This document shows, piece after piece, positions 26,584 to 35,767 of a stretch of 64,000 nucleotides of DNA (its first letter is position 1; each line of letters opens with the position of its first letter). The DNA lies in the NCBI GenBank assembly GCA_016713765.1, contig JADJON010000001.1, positions 62,001-126,000 on the forward strand, in the 5' to 3' direction. The translations under genes were made by a program, and so were the position numbers. The notes below the pieces were generated by a model. That model worked only from the letters and a program-made list of their open reading frames with translations. It was not told the origin of the DNA and did no database searches. Source of the stretch: Bacteroidota bacterium. GTDB lineage: Bacteria; Bacteroidota; Bacteroidia; AKYH767-A; 2013-40CM-41-45.

Positions 26584-27222
26584 TTAAACTATGCAAATCT
26601 TGATTTCGTAGCGGACATTTCCCGCGTCGGGGTGTAGGGTCCAGGTGTCTGTGATTTGGAATCCTTCGTTTTCCAGATCCGATCGAAGGGCAACCGGCTC
26701 GTGGTTGTTGAACCAAACCCGGTCGCCGGTACTGCCGGTACGAAAGCCGGTCTCGCCTCCGGGTTCGACCACGATGCTGAGGTAGAGTTGTCCGTTGGCG
26801 ACCAGGTTCGTCCGGCAGTAGCGCAAGAACTCGCGCACCTCCGCGCCGGACAGATACGGCAGACCGAAGCCGCACACGATCGCATGATAGGGTTGCGCCG
26901 GCACCGGCAAGGCGCGAAGATCACCTTGTTCGAATTGTGCCGCCGGAACCAACTGCTTTGCCTGTTCCACCATCGCCAGCGCATAGTCAATACCGATAAT
27001 TCGCAGATCGGGACGATGTTGTAAAAAGTAATGAGCCATGATGCCGGGTCCGCAGGCGGCATCCAGTACGCGCGCTTCTTTTGGTAAACGCGACAAGAGT
27101 GCATCGTATCCCGTCTTGAAAAGTGCGGGGTCGAGAAATTTCTCCGCGTACAAGGCGGCGTTTTTGTCCCAACTGGACTGGGATTCCGCGTCATCAAACG
27201 AGTCTTTTCCCTTCGAATGCAT
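26584..27222 (-). CDS. Class I SAM-dependent methyltransferase
   Basis: 212 residues from the ATG at 27222 (MHSKGKDSFDDAESQSSWDK), which avoids overlapping the divergent holB start. Motif I is RVLDAACGPGIMAHYF, followed by IIGIDYALAMVEQAK, FEQGDLRALP and IVCGFGLPYLSGAEVREFLR, the order of Methyltransf_25 enzymes. The substrate is unknown. It is divergently arranged with holB over about 60 bp. Its frame is intact, in contrast to the two other methyltransferases in the window. Confidence 0.85.
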   Translation of the reverse strand: MHSKGKDSFDDAESQSSWDKNAALYAEKFLDPALFKTGYDALLSRLPKEARVLDAACGPGIMAHYFLQHRPDLRIIGIDYALAMVEQAKQLVPAAQFEQGDLRALPVPAQPYHAIVCGFGLPYLSGAEVREFLRYCRTNLVANGQLYLSIVVEPGGETGFRTGSTGDRVWFNNHEPVALRSDLENEGFQITDTWTLHPDAGNVRYEIKICIV

Positions 27223-27269
27223 AATCAAGTGCAAGATAAGGTTACACGGTACTCCATGGCGGCATTTCG

Positions 27270-27277
27270 TAACTTCG
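27270..27277 (+). promoter_or_regulatory. -7 promoter element of holB
   Basis: TAACTTCG ends six bases before the ATG at 27284, matching the pattern of near-leaderless starts seen for rbfA and pgk. Confidence 0.4.
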
Positions 27278-27283
27278 CCACCC

Positions 27284-28423
27284 ATGCGGTTCTCAGCGGT
27301 TATCGGCCACAAATCCGTGAAAGAAAAACTCACGGCTACCGCCCTGGAAGGGCGCGTGAGCCACGCGCAGCTGTTTTTGGGACCTGAGGGCGCCGGGAAC
27401 CTGGCGATGGCCCTGGCCTACGCACAGTTCCTCGTCTGCGAGCAACGCGAAGCCGCGGATTCCTGCGGCCACTGCCCGGCCTGCGTGAAAATGAGCAAGC
27501 TGGTGCATCCGGATGTCTCCTACAGTTATCCGGTAGCGGGAAAGGAAAAGATCAAGAACCCGAAGAGCGTCGACTTCGTGGAGGAATGGCGCAAGGCGGT
27601 GACCGACAATCCTTACCTCGGTTACGCCGAATGGGTAGAGCAACTCGACATAGAAAACAAGCAGGGACTAATTTCCGTCGACGAAGCGGCCGACATCCTG
27701 CGACGGCTCAGCCTGAAAGCGGCGGAGGCGCCGTATCGCATCGTCATCATCTGGTGTCCGGAAAAGATGAATGCGCAATCGGCAAACAAACTGCTCAAGA
27801 TCATCGAGGAGCCTCCGGTCGACACGGTCTTCCTGCTGGTCGCGAGCCAGTACGAACAACTGCTGCCGACCATCACTTCGCGCACACAGCTCGTCAAGGT
27901 GAACCGACTCCGCGACGACGAACTGACCACCGCGCTCGTCGAACGACACGGCCTCAGCCGGGAGGACGCGAAAAAAGTGGCGCATCGTTCCGACGGCAGC
28001 TACCGGCAAGCGCAACTCATCCTGTCGGAAGAGACACCCGAATCGGATCCGGCCGCACAGTTCCTCGCCTGGATGCGCGCCTGCCTGCAACTCAACGTTA
28101 GCGCGTTGTCCAAACAGATGGACGAATTCGCGAGCGAGTCGCGGGAGCGGCAGAAGTCCTACCTGCAATTCTGTCTTCAGATCATACGCGAATGCATGCT
28201 GCTGCAGTACGGCGACGAACGGTTGGTACGACTGGAAGGAAAAGACCTGGACGCTTACCGTAAATTCGCGCCCTTCGTGCACACCGGCAACATGGACGTC
28301 TTTTCAAAAACCCTGAACGACGCCATTTTCCACCTCGAACGCAACGCCAATTCGAAGATCCTGTTCATGGATGTTTCGTTTTCCATCCACCGGCTCTTGC
28401 AATTGAAAGCGGTTCCCGCCTGA
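27284..28423 (+). CDS. holB: DNA polymerase III subunit delta' (clamp loader)
   Basis: 379 residues from the ATG at 27284 (MRFSAVIGHKSVKEKLTATA). The AAA+ fold carries HAQLFLGPEGAGNLAMALAY, a degenerate P-loop lacking the lysine as in delta', and the zinc-binding loop CEQREAADSCGHCPAC. RIVIIWCPEKMNAQSANKLL and KIIEEPPVDTVFLLV cover Walker B and sensor regions, and SRTQLVKV is an SRC-type motif. It loads the sliding clamp at the replication fork. In many Bacteroidota it is near PSP1, gldH and PBP1A; here two T9SS genes lie in between. Confidence 0.92.
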   Translation: MRFSAVIGHKSVKEKLTATALEGRVSHAQLFLGPEGAGNLAMALAYAQFLVCEQREAADSCGHCPACVKMSKLVHPDVSYSYPVAGKEKIKNPKSVDFVEEWRKAVTDNPYLGYAEWVEQLDIENKQGLISVDEAADILRRLSLKAAEAPYRIVIIWCPEKMNAQSANKLLKIIEEPPVDTVFLLVASQYEQLLPTITSRTQLVKVNRLRDDELTTALVERHGLSREDAKKVAHRSDGSYRQAQLILSEETPESDPAAQFLAWMRACLQLNVSALSKQMDEFASESRERQKSYLQFCLQIIRECMLLQYGDERLVRLEGKDLDAYRKFAPFVHTGNMDVFSKTLNDAIFHLERNANSKILFMDVSFSIHRLLQLKAVPA

Positions 28424-28431
28424 ATAAATGC

Positions 28432-30357
28432 TTAGTCTGTTTTCAAAAATCGAAAACAGCCGGTGGCTGTCCGCAACAGGTAGCTGCCATTGGCAAGTCC
28501 GCCAACGTTCACGCGAACAGACTCTTCCCCCTCAGCCGAAAATTCCAGCAGTCGACGGCCTTGCAGGTCGGTGATCATCCATCGACCCTCCAATGGTCGT
28601 TCGGAGGTCACGTGCAACTCCTCTTGAACGGGATTCGGGAACAGGCGGATGCCATCCGAGGGCGAAACAGTCTGCACCCCGTTGATGATCTGCCGGATAT
28701 TCACCTGTAAGCGGAACGTCACGAAGAGTTCAGATGACTCCATAGGCTGCCAGGATCCGAAATTGCTTTTCGCCCAAGCCTTGCGGTAGCGGTAGTTCTT
28801 CCAGTTAGAAGACAGTGAAGCGCTATTTGTGTGCTCGCGCAGACAAACGAAATACTCGCCGTCATTCAAGGCGAACGATCCCGTTTCCAACGGCAAGGTA
28901 ACCGGTGTGCCGGCAACATATCCTGGTGGAATAGTATAGGTGACCGTGCGAACGATCAGGTTGCCCGGAGCGCCGTTGAAGGTCCAGATCTCCGCGTAGA
29001 GGCTGTCGCCGGGGGTCGGGGTCTCGAGGGAGAAGGTGACGGAGGAGATCTCCGCGCCACGGGGCAACTCGAATGATTGCCCGATGCGACCATCGTTGCC
29101 AAGACCTAGACCGGTGAAGGTTGGGCCTTCGTCGTACGCGAGGGTGGAGTCGCTCACATCAAAGTGGTAGTCCAACGAATCGTTCCGGGTGTACTGATCC
29201 GCGGGTGTACTGACCAGGCCGGCCACTACCCGGATGCGTCCGGAACCGGAAGGGAAAAAACCGGAAGGAGTGTAGCCCGAGAAACGCTCACCAGGAATCA
29301 AATCTGCAACGGTCCGTGTCGTACTCAGCAATAGCGACTGAAGCGGATCGTATAGAGAAGTATGCAACTCGACGGTTGACAGACTATCGGTTCCGGCATT
29401 ACTGAACTTTATATTCCATTCCAGTTCATAAGCCTGTGCCAACGCAAGCGGTACTCGCGTATAAGGCGGCGAGAGACGCAGGGTATCCAGAGTGGCATCC
29501 GCTGAGACCAGCGAATCCGAGCTAAGTTCGACCGAGAAGAGCAGATCGTCGGGAACTCCCTGCAGTACCCCGACCAGGCTCATGCGGCCAGGTGCGAGCC
29601 CAGTGGCAGTGGACAAGCCTCCTACCTGACCATACGCGAGTTGATCACCCAGTCGGTGCATGACGGGGAAAGAGACACCGTCGGGAGCACCGCTCGCGAC
29701 CGGTATGCGTACGATCCGGTGGAGGCCGCCGGGCGTGACCCGCGCAAAAGCCCAGAGGTATGGTCCGCCGGCCGTTACCGAATCGAATGCAAGGCCGTAG
29801 ATGCCGGCCAGTCCGTGTACGGCAGACGGAATGGTCTGTAAGGTCGCGCCACTGCGGTCGAAGAGCACAATGGGGTAATCGTCGTATGCCACCCAGAATG
29901 CGTCGCTGGTGGAATAATACGCGACGCCTCTTGGGAACAACGGAAGTGGAATTGAATCCGTAACCGACAGTGTAGCAGGATCGACTTCGTAGAGGTAAAT
30001 GCCATTTTCCTGCGCGATGTAAAGACTGTTTCCATCGGTCGTGATCGCGGTGGTACCGGTGTCGATCAGGCCGGCGATGGTGAGCGAATCCACCAGGGCG
30101 CCGCCGACGGAAAAGCGGCGAATCATGGAACCGTCGAATCCGCCGGTCCAGAATCGTCCCTGGAAGAAGAGCGCGCAGGTGAATGCGTCGTTGCCGGAAG
30201 GGCCACTGAGGTTGAAGCCGGACTGCGGGTCGAACAGGCGAGCCGAAGATGGCTCGGTGTGAAAACCGGACATCCTGAAGCGAAGGTCCTGGTCGGATTG
30301 CGCAGCGAGCCGGAGTGTGATGCCCGCAATCAGGAAGAGTGTCAAACGAAGGTTCAT
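28432..30357 (-). CDS. Large secreted protein with T9SS C-terminal sorting domain
   Basis: 641 residues. A signal peptide (MNLRLTLFLIAGITLRLAAQ) is followed by a beta-propeller-like N-terminal half (FTCALFFQGRFWTGGFDG, TAITTDGNSLYIAQENGIYL, GVAYYSTSDAFWVAYDDYPI) and a beta-sandwich second half (LELEWNIKFSNAGTDS-like CARDB region, FTGLGLGNDGRIGQSFELPR). The end is a type A sorting domain: IRLFPNPVQEELHVTSERPL, WMITDLQGRRLLEF, LANGSYLLRTATGCFRFLK. It should be exported through Sec and T9SS to the surface. The cargo role is unknown. It is convergent with holB, only 8 bp apart. Confidence 0.85.
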   Translation of the reverse strand: MNLRLTLFLIAGITLRLAAQSDQDLRFRMSGFHTEPSSARLFDPQSGFNLSGPSGNDAFTCALFFQGRFWTGGFDGSMIRRFSVGGALVDSLTIAGLIDTGTTAITTDGNSLYIAQENGIYLYEVDPATLSVTDSIPLPLFPRGVAYYSTSDAFWVAYDDYPIVLFDRSGATLQTIPSAVHGLAGIYGLAFDSVTAGGPYLWAFARVTPGGLHRIVRIPVASGAPDGVSFPVMHRLGDQLAYGQVGGLSTATGLAPGRMSLVGVLQGVPDDLLFSVELSSDSLVSADATLDTLRLSPPYTRVPLALAQAYELEWNIKFSNAGTDSLSTVELHTSLYDPLQSLLLSTTRTVADLIPGERFSGYTPSGFFPSGSGRIRVVAGLVSTPADQYTRNDSLDYHFDVSDSTLAYDEGPTFTGLGLGNDGRIGQSFELPRGAEISSVTFSLETPTPGDSLYAEIWTFNGAPGNLIVRTVTYTIPPGYVAGTPVTLPLETGSFALNDGEYFVCLREHTNSASLSSNWKNYRYRKAWAKSNFGSWQPMESSELFVTFRLQVNIRQIINGVQTVSPSDGIRLFPNPVQEELHVTSERPLEGRWMITDLQGRRLLEFSAEGEESVRVNVGGLANGSYLLRTATGCFRFLKTD

Positions 30358-30583
30358 GATGGGTGTGAATTCGGTTAAAGCGATCGAAAGTTAAAATAAA
30401 ACCGCAGCTCACAAGCGTACCCGAATTGTCATATTAGCGAACCGGCCTTCATCCTCCTTCCGACAAAGAATACGCGCCTTTCAACAATCACTTGCTGGAA
30501 AACCGGGCCCGGCTTCCGGCCGGAAAGCTGAAGCATTTCTTTCTTTCGCAACATCATCCAACCTTTCACCAAACCCACGCACC

Positions 30584-31438
30584 ATGCATCGTCCTTTACA
30601 TTCACTTTCGTTCGTACTGCTGTTCGTCGCTCTTCAGTTGTCCGTTACTGCACAACAGGTATGCGACTCCGTTTTCACACCCTGCTTCAATACGACTTCC
30701 GGCACCGGCTTCTTCCTCGACCTGGAAGCCGCGACCGATGTAACCATTGAGGGCTTTTCCACCATGTCGCAGGGAGCAGGAACCCGCGATGTGGAATTGT
30801 ACTATCGTCCCGGTGGTTTTGCCGGATACGAAACCGACGCCTCTGCCTGGACGCTCGCCGGCAGTGCCAGCGGCTTTGATCCTGTGAGTGCCATTTCATG
30901 TCCCATTCCGGTGACACCGCTGCCAATCACCTTCAACGTCTGTATCCCGGCAGGAGAGCGCTACGGTTTTTACCTCGCCAGCACGAGCGGTTCCGGTTCC
31001 TTTGAACTGTATGATACGCTGACGACCGGGACCCTGTTCTCGGACGACGGTACGCTGCGTCTGTACGTCGGCAAAGGCGCCTTTGCTTTCGGAGCATTCA
31101 CCGGATTTGTCACGCAGAACAAACTCATGCAGGGTACGATCCAGTATTCCTGCGGCTGCTCGACCGGAATGCAGCATCCATCGGCTGCATCGAACGTGCG
31201 CTTGTTCCCTTCCATCGTGACGCGCGAATTCCAGCTTGACCTTTCCAAGGCACAGGGTGTTTATCAATCCGCACGCATACTGGACAGTGCCGGTCGACTG
31301 CTCGATCAGCTCGAACTGGACGCCACCGCGACCAGCATTCTCCGAAACGTCGCTTCGCTTTCGCCGGGTGTGTACACCTTGCAATTGACCGGTTTGAAAT
31401 CCTCCGCGCAGCTCAAATTCGTGCGGAGCAGCGATTAA
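30584..31438 (+). CDS. Secreted protein with T9SS C-terminal sorting domain
   Basis: 284 residues. Signal peptide LSFVLLFVALQLSVTAQ; then a beta-rich region (FFLDLEAATDVTIEGFSTMS, VELYYRPGGFAGYE, LYVGKGAFAFGAF). The C-terminal part has NVRLFPSIVTREFQLDLSKA, RILDSAGRLLDQLEL and LSPGVYTLQLTGLKSSAQLK, a sorting domain with SIV in place of the usual NPV. Surface or secreted location is likely; function unknown. Upstream 30358-30583 shows no further gene. Confidence 0.8.
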   Translation: MHRPLHSLSFVLLFVALQLSVTAQQVCDSVFTPCFNTTSGTGFFLDLEAATDVTIEGFSTMSQGAGTRDVELYYRPGGFAGYETDASAWTLAGSASGFDPVSAISCPIPVTPLPITFNVCIPAGERYGFYLASTSGSGSFELYDTLTTGTLFSDDGTLRLYVGKGAFAFGAFTGFVTQNKLMQGTIQYSCGCSTGMQHPSAASNVRLFPSIVTREFQLDLSKAQGVYQSARILDSAGRLLDQLELDATATSILRNVASLSPGVYTLQLTGLKSSAQLKFVRSSD

Positions 31439-31605
31439 TCCGCCACTCAAACACGACGTTCAAGCGTGCAGGGAATGCAGTGGATGCGTACGCGTGGATA
31501 CCATTGCTTTACCTTATCATGGTCATGTATCTGACGATCAGCCTCTTAGCATTGGCGAAAATTCACTATTTTTGAACCTCATCAGAATTTCCTCCCCTAT
31601 TTATT

Positions 31606-33210
31606 ATGGCTTGCGCTTCGTGCGGAACAGGAACAGACGGGAAACCGGGTGGGTGCCGCAGCAACGGCACCTGTAGCACAGGTGGCTGTAACAAGTTGAA
31701 TGTCTACAATTGGTTGTCGGATATGGTGTTGCCCAACGGGCAGCAGTCGTTCGACGTTGTAGAAGTACGCTTCAAAGGCAGCCGCAAAGAATTTTTCCGG
31801 AACAAAGAGCTGCAGGACCTGCGTGTGGGTGATATGGTAGCGGTGGAAGGAAGTCCCGGTCACGACGTCGGCACGGTGTCGATGGTCGGCGAGTTGGTGC
31901 GCTTCCAGTTGCGCAAGAAGAGTCTGGCAGAGAATTCGGAGTCGATCAAAGCGCTCTACCGCAAAGCCAAGCCGGGCGATGTGGAGAAGTGGTGCGAGAT
32001 GAAAGACAAAGAGCCCGCCACGCGCAAGCGCACGCGGGAGATCATCGAATCGCTCAAGCTCAACATGAAGTTGAGCGATGTCGAATTCCAGGGCGACGGC
32101 AAGAAAGCTACTTTCTACTATACCGCTGAAGAGCGCGTCGATTTTCGAGAACTCATCAAGCGTCTCGCCGATGAGTTCCGTATCCGGGTCGAGATGCGGC
32201 AGATCGGCATGCGGCAGGAAGCCAGTCGCTTGGGCGGCATCGGTGTCTGTGGCCGTGAACTTTGCTGTTCCACCTGGCTCACCGATTTCAAGACCGTATC
32301 GACCAGCGCGGCGCGCTATCAGAATCTTGCGCTCAATCCCGCCAAGCTCGCGGGACAATGCGGCAAGCTCAAGTGTTGTCTTAACTACGAACTGGATTCG
32401 TATATGGACGCGGTACGCGATATTCCGGCTTCGAACATCATCCTCGAAACCGAGAAAGGTCGCGCGTTCCACCGCAAGACCGACATCTTCAAGCGATTGA
32501 TGTGGTACGCGTTCAGCGAGAACGAGCGGAGAGGCGAAGGCGAACAAGCGTTCACCGGCGAAGGCAACTGGGTCGTCATGCCCGTCGATCGTGTGAAAGA
32601 GATCGTCGCGCTGAACAAAGAAGGAAAGAAGCCGGGCGAACTCATGGAAGGCGACTGGCTGGAAGTGGAGGTCGAAGAAGAACCGGACTACGCCAACGTG
32701 GTTGGTCAGGATCGGATCGACCGGATGGACAAGAAGAAGAAGAAAAAGAAGAAGAAGAAATCATCCGGCGGCGGCAACGCTCAGCAAGCCGCTCCAACAG
32801 GTCAGGCACAGGGCGGACAACCCCAGGGTGGCCAACCGAAAGAACGCGGACAGCAAGGTGGTCAACAACGGCAGCGTCCCGACAACCGTCCGCAAGGCGG
32901 CAAAGGAGGCGGGCCTCGTCCGCAGCAGAACCAGCAGCAAGGCGGCAAACCGCAGCAACAGGGTCAGCAACAGAACCAACAGCAACGTCAGCAACAGGGG
33001 CAGCGTCCCCAGCAGCAAGGACAAAACAACAACCGTCAGCAGCAACAGGGACCGCGTCCGCAACAGCAACCAACTCCGCGTCCGCAGGGCGAACAGCGTC
33101 CGCAGCAGGAGCCGCGCCCACAGGGCGGAAACCGGGAGCCACGTCAGCGGCCTTCCGCACCTCCGCGTCAGTCGCCCGGACAATCAACGCCGCCGCCAGA
33201 ATCGAACTGA
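31606..33210 (+). CDS. PSP1 domain protein (RicT/YaaT-like) with long low-complexity tail
   Basis: 534 residues. The N-terminus is cysteine-rich (CASCGTGTDGKPGGC, STGGCNK). Residues about 45-290 form the PSP1 region with VEVRFKGSRKEFFRN, GDMVAVEGSPGHDVGTVSMV and the diagnostic cysteines GVCGRELCCSTWL and GQCGKLKCCLNYE. In Bacillus RicT takes part, with RicA and RicF, in a complex carrying Fe-S clusters that affects RNA processing; the Bacteroidota role is not established. From about 375 the protein changes to ten lysines and then some 150 residues of Q, G, P and R. gldH starts four bases after the stop, so both are one operon. Confidence 0.88.
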   Translation: MACASCGTGTDGKPGGCRSNGTCSTGGCNKLNVYNWLSDMVLPNGQQSFDVVEVRFKGSRKEFFRNKELQDLRVGDMVAVEGSPGHDVGTVSMVGELVRFQLRKKSLAENSESIKALYRKAKPGDVEKWCEMKDKEPATRKRTREIIESLKLNMKLSDVEFQGDGKKATFYYTAEERVDFRELIKRLADEFRIRVEMRQIGMRQEASRLGGIGVCGRELCCSTWLTDFKTVSTSAARYQNLALNPAKLAGQCGKLKCCLNYELDSYMDAVRDIPASNIILETEKGRAFHRKTDIFKRLMWYAFSENERRGEGEQAFTGEGNWVVMPVDRVKEIVALNKEGKKPGELMEGDWLEVEVEEEPDYANVVGQDRIDRMDKKKKKKKKKKSSGGGNAQQAAPTGQAQGGQPQGGQPKERGQQGGQQRQRPDNRPQGGKGGGPRPQQNQQQGGKPQQQGQQQNQQQRQQQGQRPQQQGQNNNRQQQQGPRPQQQPTPRPQGEQRPQQEPRPQGGNREPRQRPSAPPRQSPGQSTPPPESN

Positions 33211-33213
33211 TCC

Positions 33214-33705
33214 GTGAACAAACCTTCAATTCGTACTCTCCTGCTGCTTACGATCCTGTCGTTGTCGTTGAGTTCGTGCGACCGCTCCGTACTGTTCGAA
33301 GAGAACGTTCGCATTCCCGACAACCGCTGGGATGCCGCGAACGTCATCAAGCTTGAGGCGGATATTCCCGATACGGCTCAGTTGTACAATCTCTACGTGA
33401 ACGTGCGCAATGCCGGCGGGTATCCCTACTCCAACATCTTCCTTTTCCTCAACACCACCCTACCCGACGGCAAGCGTTCACGCGATACCCTCGAAGTGAC
33501 CCTGGCCGACGACAAAGGACAATGGCTGGGTGACGGCATGGGCGATATCTGGGACAACCGCGCACTCTTCCGCGAGCGGATGCGCTTCCCGCAGAGCGGC
33601 CTTTACACGTTCGAGATCGAGCAGGCGATGCGACAGAATCCCCTTCCGCAGATCATGGATGTCGGCTTGCGCATCGAGCGATACGACGATCCGGCCGGGC
33701 GTTGA
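33214..33705 (+). CDS. gldH: Gliding motility lipoprotein GldH
   Basis: 163 residues from a GTG at 33214, which puts the signal peptide (LLLLTILSLSLSSC) and its lipobox cysteine in the usual place. The mature part has FEENVRIPDNRWDA, YNLYVNVRNAGGYPYSNIFL and GMGDIWDNRALFRERMRFPQ, the GldH core. GldH is a lipoprotein of the gliding/T9SS apparatus, needed for motility in Flavobacterium and present also in non-gliding Bacteroidota. Its placement right after PSP1 is the common order in the phylum. The other gld genes are not in the window. Confidence 0.9.
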   Translation: MNKPSIRTLLLLTILSLSLSSCDRSVLFEENVRIPDNRWDAANVIKLEADIPDTAQLYNLYVNVRNAGGYPYSNIFLFLNTTLPDGKRSRDTLEVTLADDKGQWLGDGMGDIWDNRALFRERMRFPQSGLYTFEIEQAMRQNPLPQIMDVGLRIERYDDPAGR

Positions 33706-33717
33706 TCCTGCTTCGCC

Positions 33718-34227
33718 TCAGGTAAATCTCCGCCCGCTGCTTTTTCTCAATCGTAGAATGATGGCTCCTTCCGCCAACGCGAGCAAGGCGAAGAACCACA
33801 GCCACGCGCTTCGACCGCTCCTTCCGGATTTATACTTCGTCAGCTCCGCCTCGTAACGCGCGGCCCGGGCCGTCATCGTGTCGGATACGGCCTGTAGGTT
33901 CCGGATACGGTCCGCGTCGCGGGAGGCATCGTAGGTCATGCTGACCCGTTCGAAGGTGCGTTGATCCAGCATACGATCGAGCAGCCGGATGATCTCGTTG
34001 TCGGTCTCTACGATCGCTGCCAGACGATCGTGCGAACCTTTCAGGTCGGTCTTGGTACGCTGGCCGAAGATTCCGCTTTTTTGCTGCAGGCTGCCCGTGT
34101 ATTCCCGGAATTGCGCCGCGCGACCTTCGAGCAGGTGGATCAGTTCGGCTCGTTCGGCGGAGTTTCCGTTCGCAAAGGAATTCAGGGAATAGCAACAGCA
34201 GGTAAGGACCAGGAAGTGTCGTAGCAT
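33718..34227 (-). CDS. Hypothetical exported coiled-coil protein with C-terminal membrane anchor
   Basis: About 169 residues from the ATG at 34227 (MLRHFLVLTCCCYSLNSFA, signal peptide). The middle is helical and rich in charged residues (LLEGRAAQFREYTGSLQQKS, IVETDNEIIRLLDRMLDQ, RNLQAVSDTMTARAARYEAE), consistent with a coiled coil. A hydrophobic segment WLWFFALLALAEGAIIL and a basic end (RLRKSSGRR) anchor it. I do not recognise a family. It is convergent with gldH, 12 bp apart. Confidence 0.65.
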   Translation of the reverse strand: MLRHFLVLTCCCYSLNSFANGNSAERAELIHLLEGRAAQFREYTGSLQQKSGIFGQRTKTDLKGSHDRLAAIVETDNEIIRLLDRMLDQRTFERVSMTYDASRDADRIRNLQAVSDTMTARAARYEAELTKYKSGRSGRSAWLWFFALLALAEGAIILRLRKSSGRRFT

Positions 34228-34293
34228 CGTAACCATTAACGTAATTTAAGAATCCTTATTGGTCCTGCGATGAAACGGGTACCGCCTTTTCGA

Positions 34294-34301
34294 TACCTTC
34301 G
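34294..34301 (+). promoter_or_regulatory. -7 promoter element of the M16 peptidase pair
   Basis: TACCTTCG lies 29 bases before the ATG at 34331. Confidence 0.4.
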
Positions 34302-34330
34302 CAGGACACGCATCTTTATCAAGATCCTAC

Positions 34331-35767
34331 ATGAGAAGAATCATCCTGCTGCTGTGTTGCAGCATTGCCCTCCTGGCGCAGGCGCAAGCGCCCAAGAAGA
34401 AACCGGTTCCCGCGCAACCGGCTTCCCCGAAGCCCGGCCCCGCCCAGACAAAAGCGATCAACGCTCCCGCGCCGGCACCCGACATCAAGAACAAGGTGCT
34501 GCCCTACACCATTCACCAGAAAAAAATGGCCAACGGGCTCAATGTGGTAACGATCCCGTTTGAAAGTCCGGGCGTTGCGGCGTTCTACATCGTCGTACGC
34601 GTAGGTTCGCGTGACGAGATCGAACCGGGAAAGACGGGCTTTGCTCACTTCTTCGAACACATGATGTTCCGTGGCACGAAGAAGTATCCGAAAGAAGCAT
34701 ACAGCGAGGCGCTGAAAATGACCGGCGCTTCCGCCAACGCGAATACCAGCCTCGACCGTACGGTTTATCACATGACCGGCGATGCCTCCAAACTCGAGAA
34801 GATGTTTGAGTTGGAAGCGGACCGATTCATGAACCTGAGTTATTCGGAACAGGATTTCCGGACAGAGGCCGGAGCGGTGAAGGGCGAGTACACCAAGAAC
34901 TCCTCCAGCCCCTACACACGGCTGAACGAGAAATTGCAGGAGACCGCATTCGACCAGCACACCTACAAGCATACCACCATGGGTTTCCTGAAGGACATCG
35001 TGGATATGCCCAATCAGTTCGCCTATTCCCGCCAGTTCTTTCAACGCTACTACCGACCCGAATACACCACCATCCTGGTCGTGGGCGATGTAACGCCGGC
35101 AGGTGTCGAAGCGCTGTCGCAGCGTTACTTCGGTACCTGGCAGCGCGGCACGCACGTTAACAAGATCCCGTCCGAACCGGCACAGAAAGGTACCCGCTAC
35201 GCGCACATCCAGAAGAGCGGATTCCCACCGTACCTCAGCCTGAATTTCCGTGGCCCCGGTTACTCCGACAGTCAGAAGGACGTCGCGGCACTGAACATCC
35301 TTGGTTCGGCCCTGTTCGGTGAAAACTCGCCCTTGTATGAAAAGTTGGTGATCAACGAGCAGAAGTGTCGGGAAATCGACGGAGGCATCTTTCCTACGCG
35401 AGATCCTTTTCTCTTCAGCGCCGACGCTTCGCTGGTGAATGCAGCCGATATGAAGTATGTACAGGAGCAGATCAACCTGGCGCTTGCCGGGGCGAAAGAA
35501 GCTCCGATGGATCCCGCACGGATCGATCAGGCACGCCAAAACATCCGCAACTCGTTCGCCATGCGGATTGACAACCCAACTTCGATTGCCGAAGCGGTTA
35601 GCAACTTCATCTGGCTGACGGGAGATCCCGAATCGATCAACCGGTATTACGACCAATACGAACAGGTGACGCCGTATGACGTTCAGCGTGTCGCCCAGCA
35701 GTATTGCGTTTCCGAGCAGTGTACCATTGGTACGATTTCCCCTTCCGAAAAATCCGATCTACAATGA
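34331..35767 (+). CDS. M16 family zinc metallopeptidase, catalytic partner
   Basis: 478 residues. After a signal peptide (IILLLCCSIALLAQAQ) and a proline/lysine-rich linker, the inverted zinc motif HFFEH stands at residues 106-110, with the third ligand presumably in the EAGAVKGEY segment about 75 residues later. YFGTWQRG and the second half (FSADASLVNAADMKYVQ) complete the M16 double domain. It would be a periplasmic processing peptidase. The next gene overlaps it by four bases (ATGA) and encodes an M16-like protein without the motif, as in heterodimeric M16B enzymes with one active and one inactive subunit. Confidence 0.9.
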   Translation: MRRIILLLCCSIALLAQAQAPKKKPVPAQPASPKPGPAQTKAINAPAPAPDIKNKVLPYTIHQKKMANGLNVVTIPFESPGVAAFYIVVRVGSRDEIEPGKTGFAHFFEHMMFRGTKKYPKEAYSEALKMTGASANANTSLDRTVYHMTGDASKLEKMFELEADRFMNLSYSEQDFRTEAGAVKGEYTKNSSSPYTRLNEKLQETAFDQHTYKHTTMGFLKDIVDMPNQFAYSRQFFQRYYRPEYTTILVVGDVTPAGVEALSQRYFGTWQRGTHVNKIPSEPAQKGTRYAHIQKSGFPPYLSLNFRGPGYSDSQKDVAALNILGSALFGENSPLYEKLVINEQKCREIDGGIFPTRDPFLFSADASLVNAADMKYVQEQINLALAGAKEAPMDPARIDQARQNIRNSFAMRIDNPTSIAEAVSNFIWLTGDPESINRYYDQYEQVTPYDVQRVAQQYCVSEQCTIGTISPSEKSDLQ

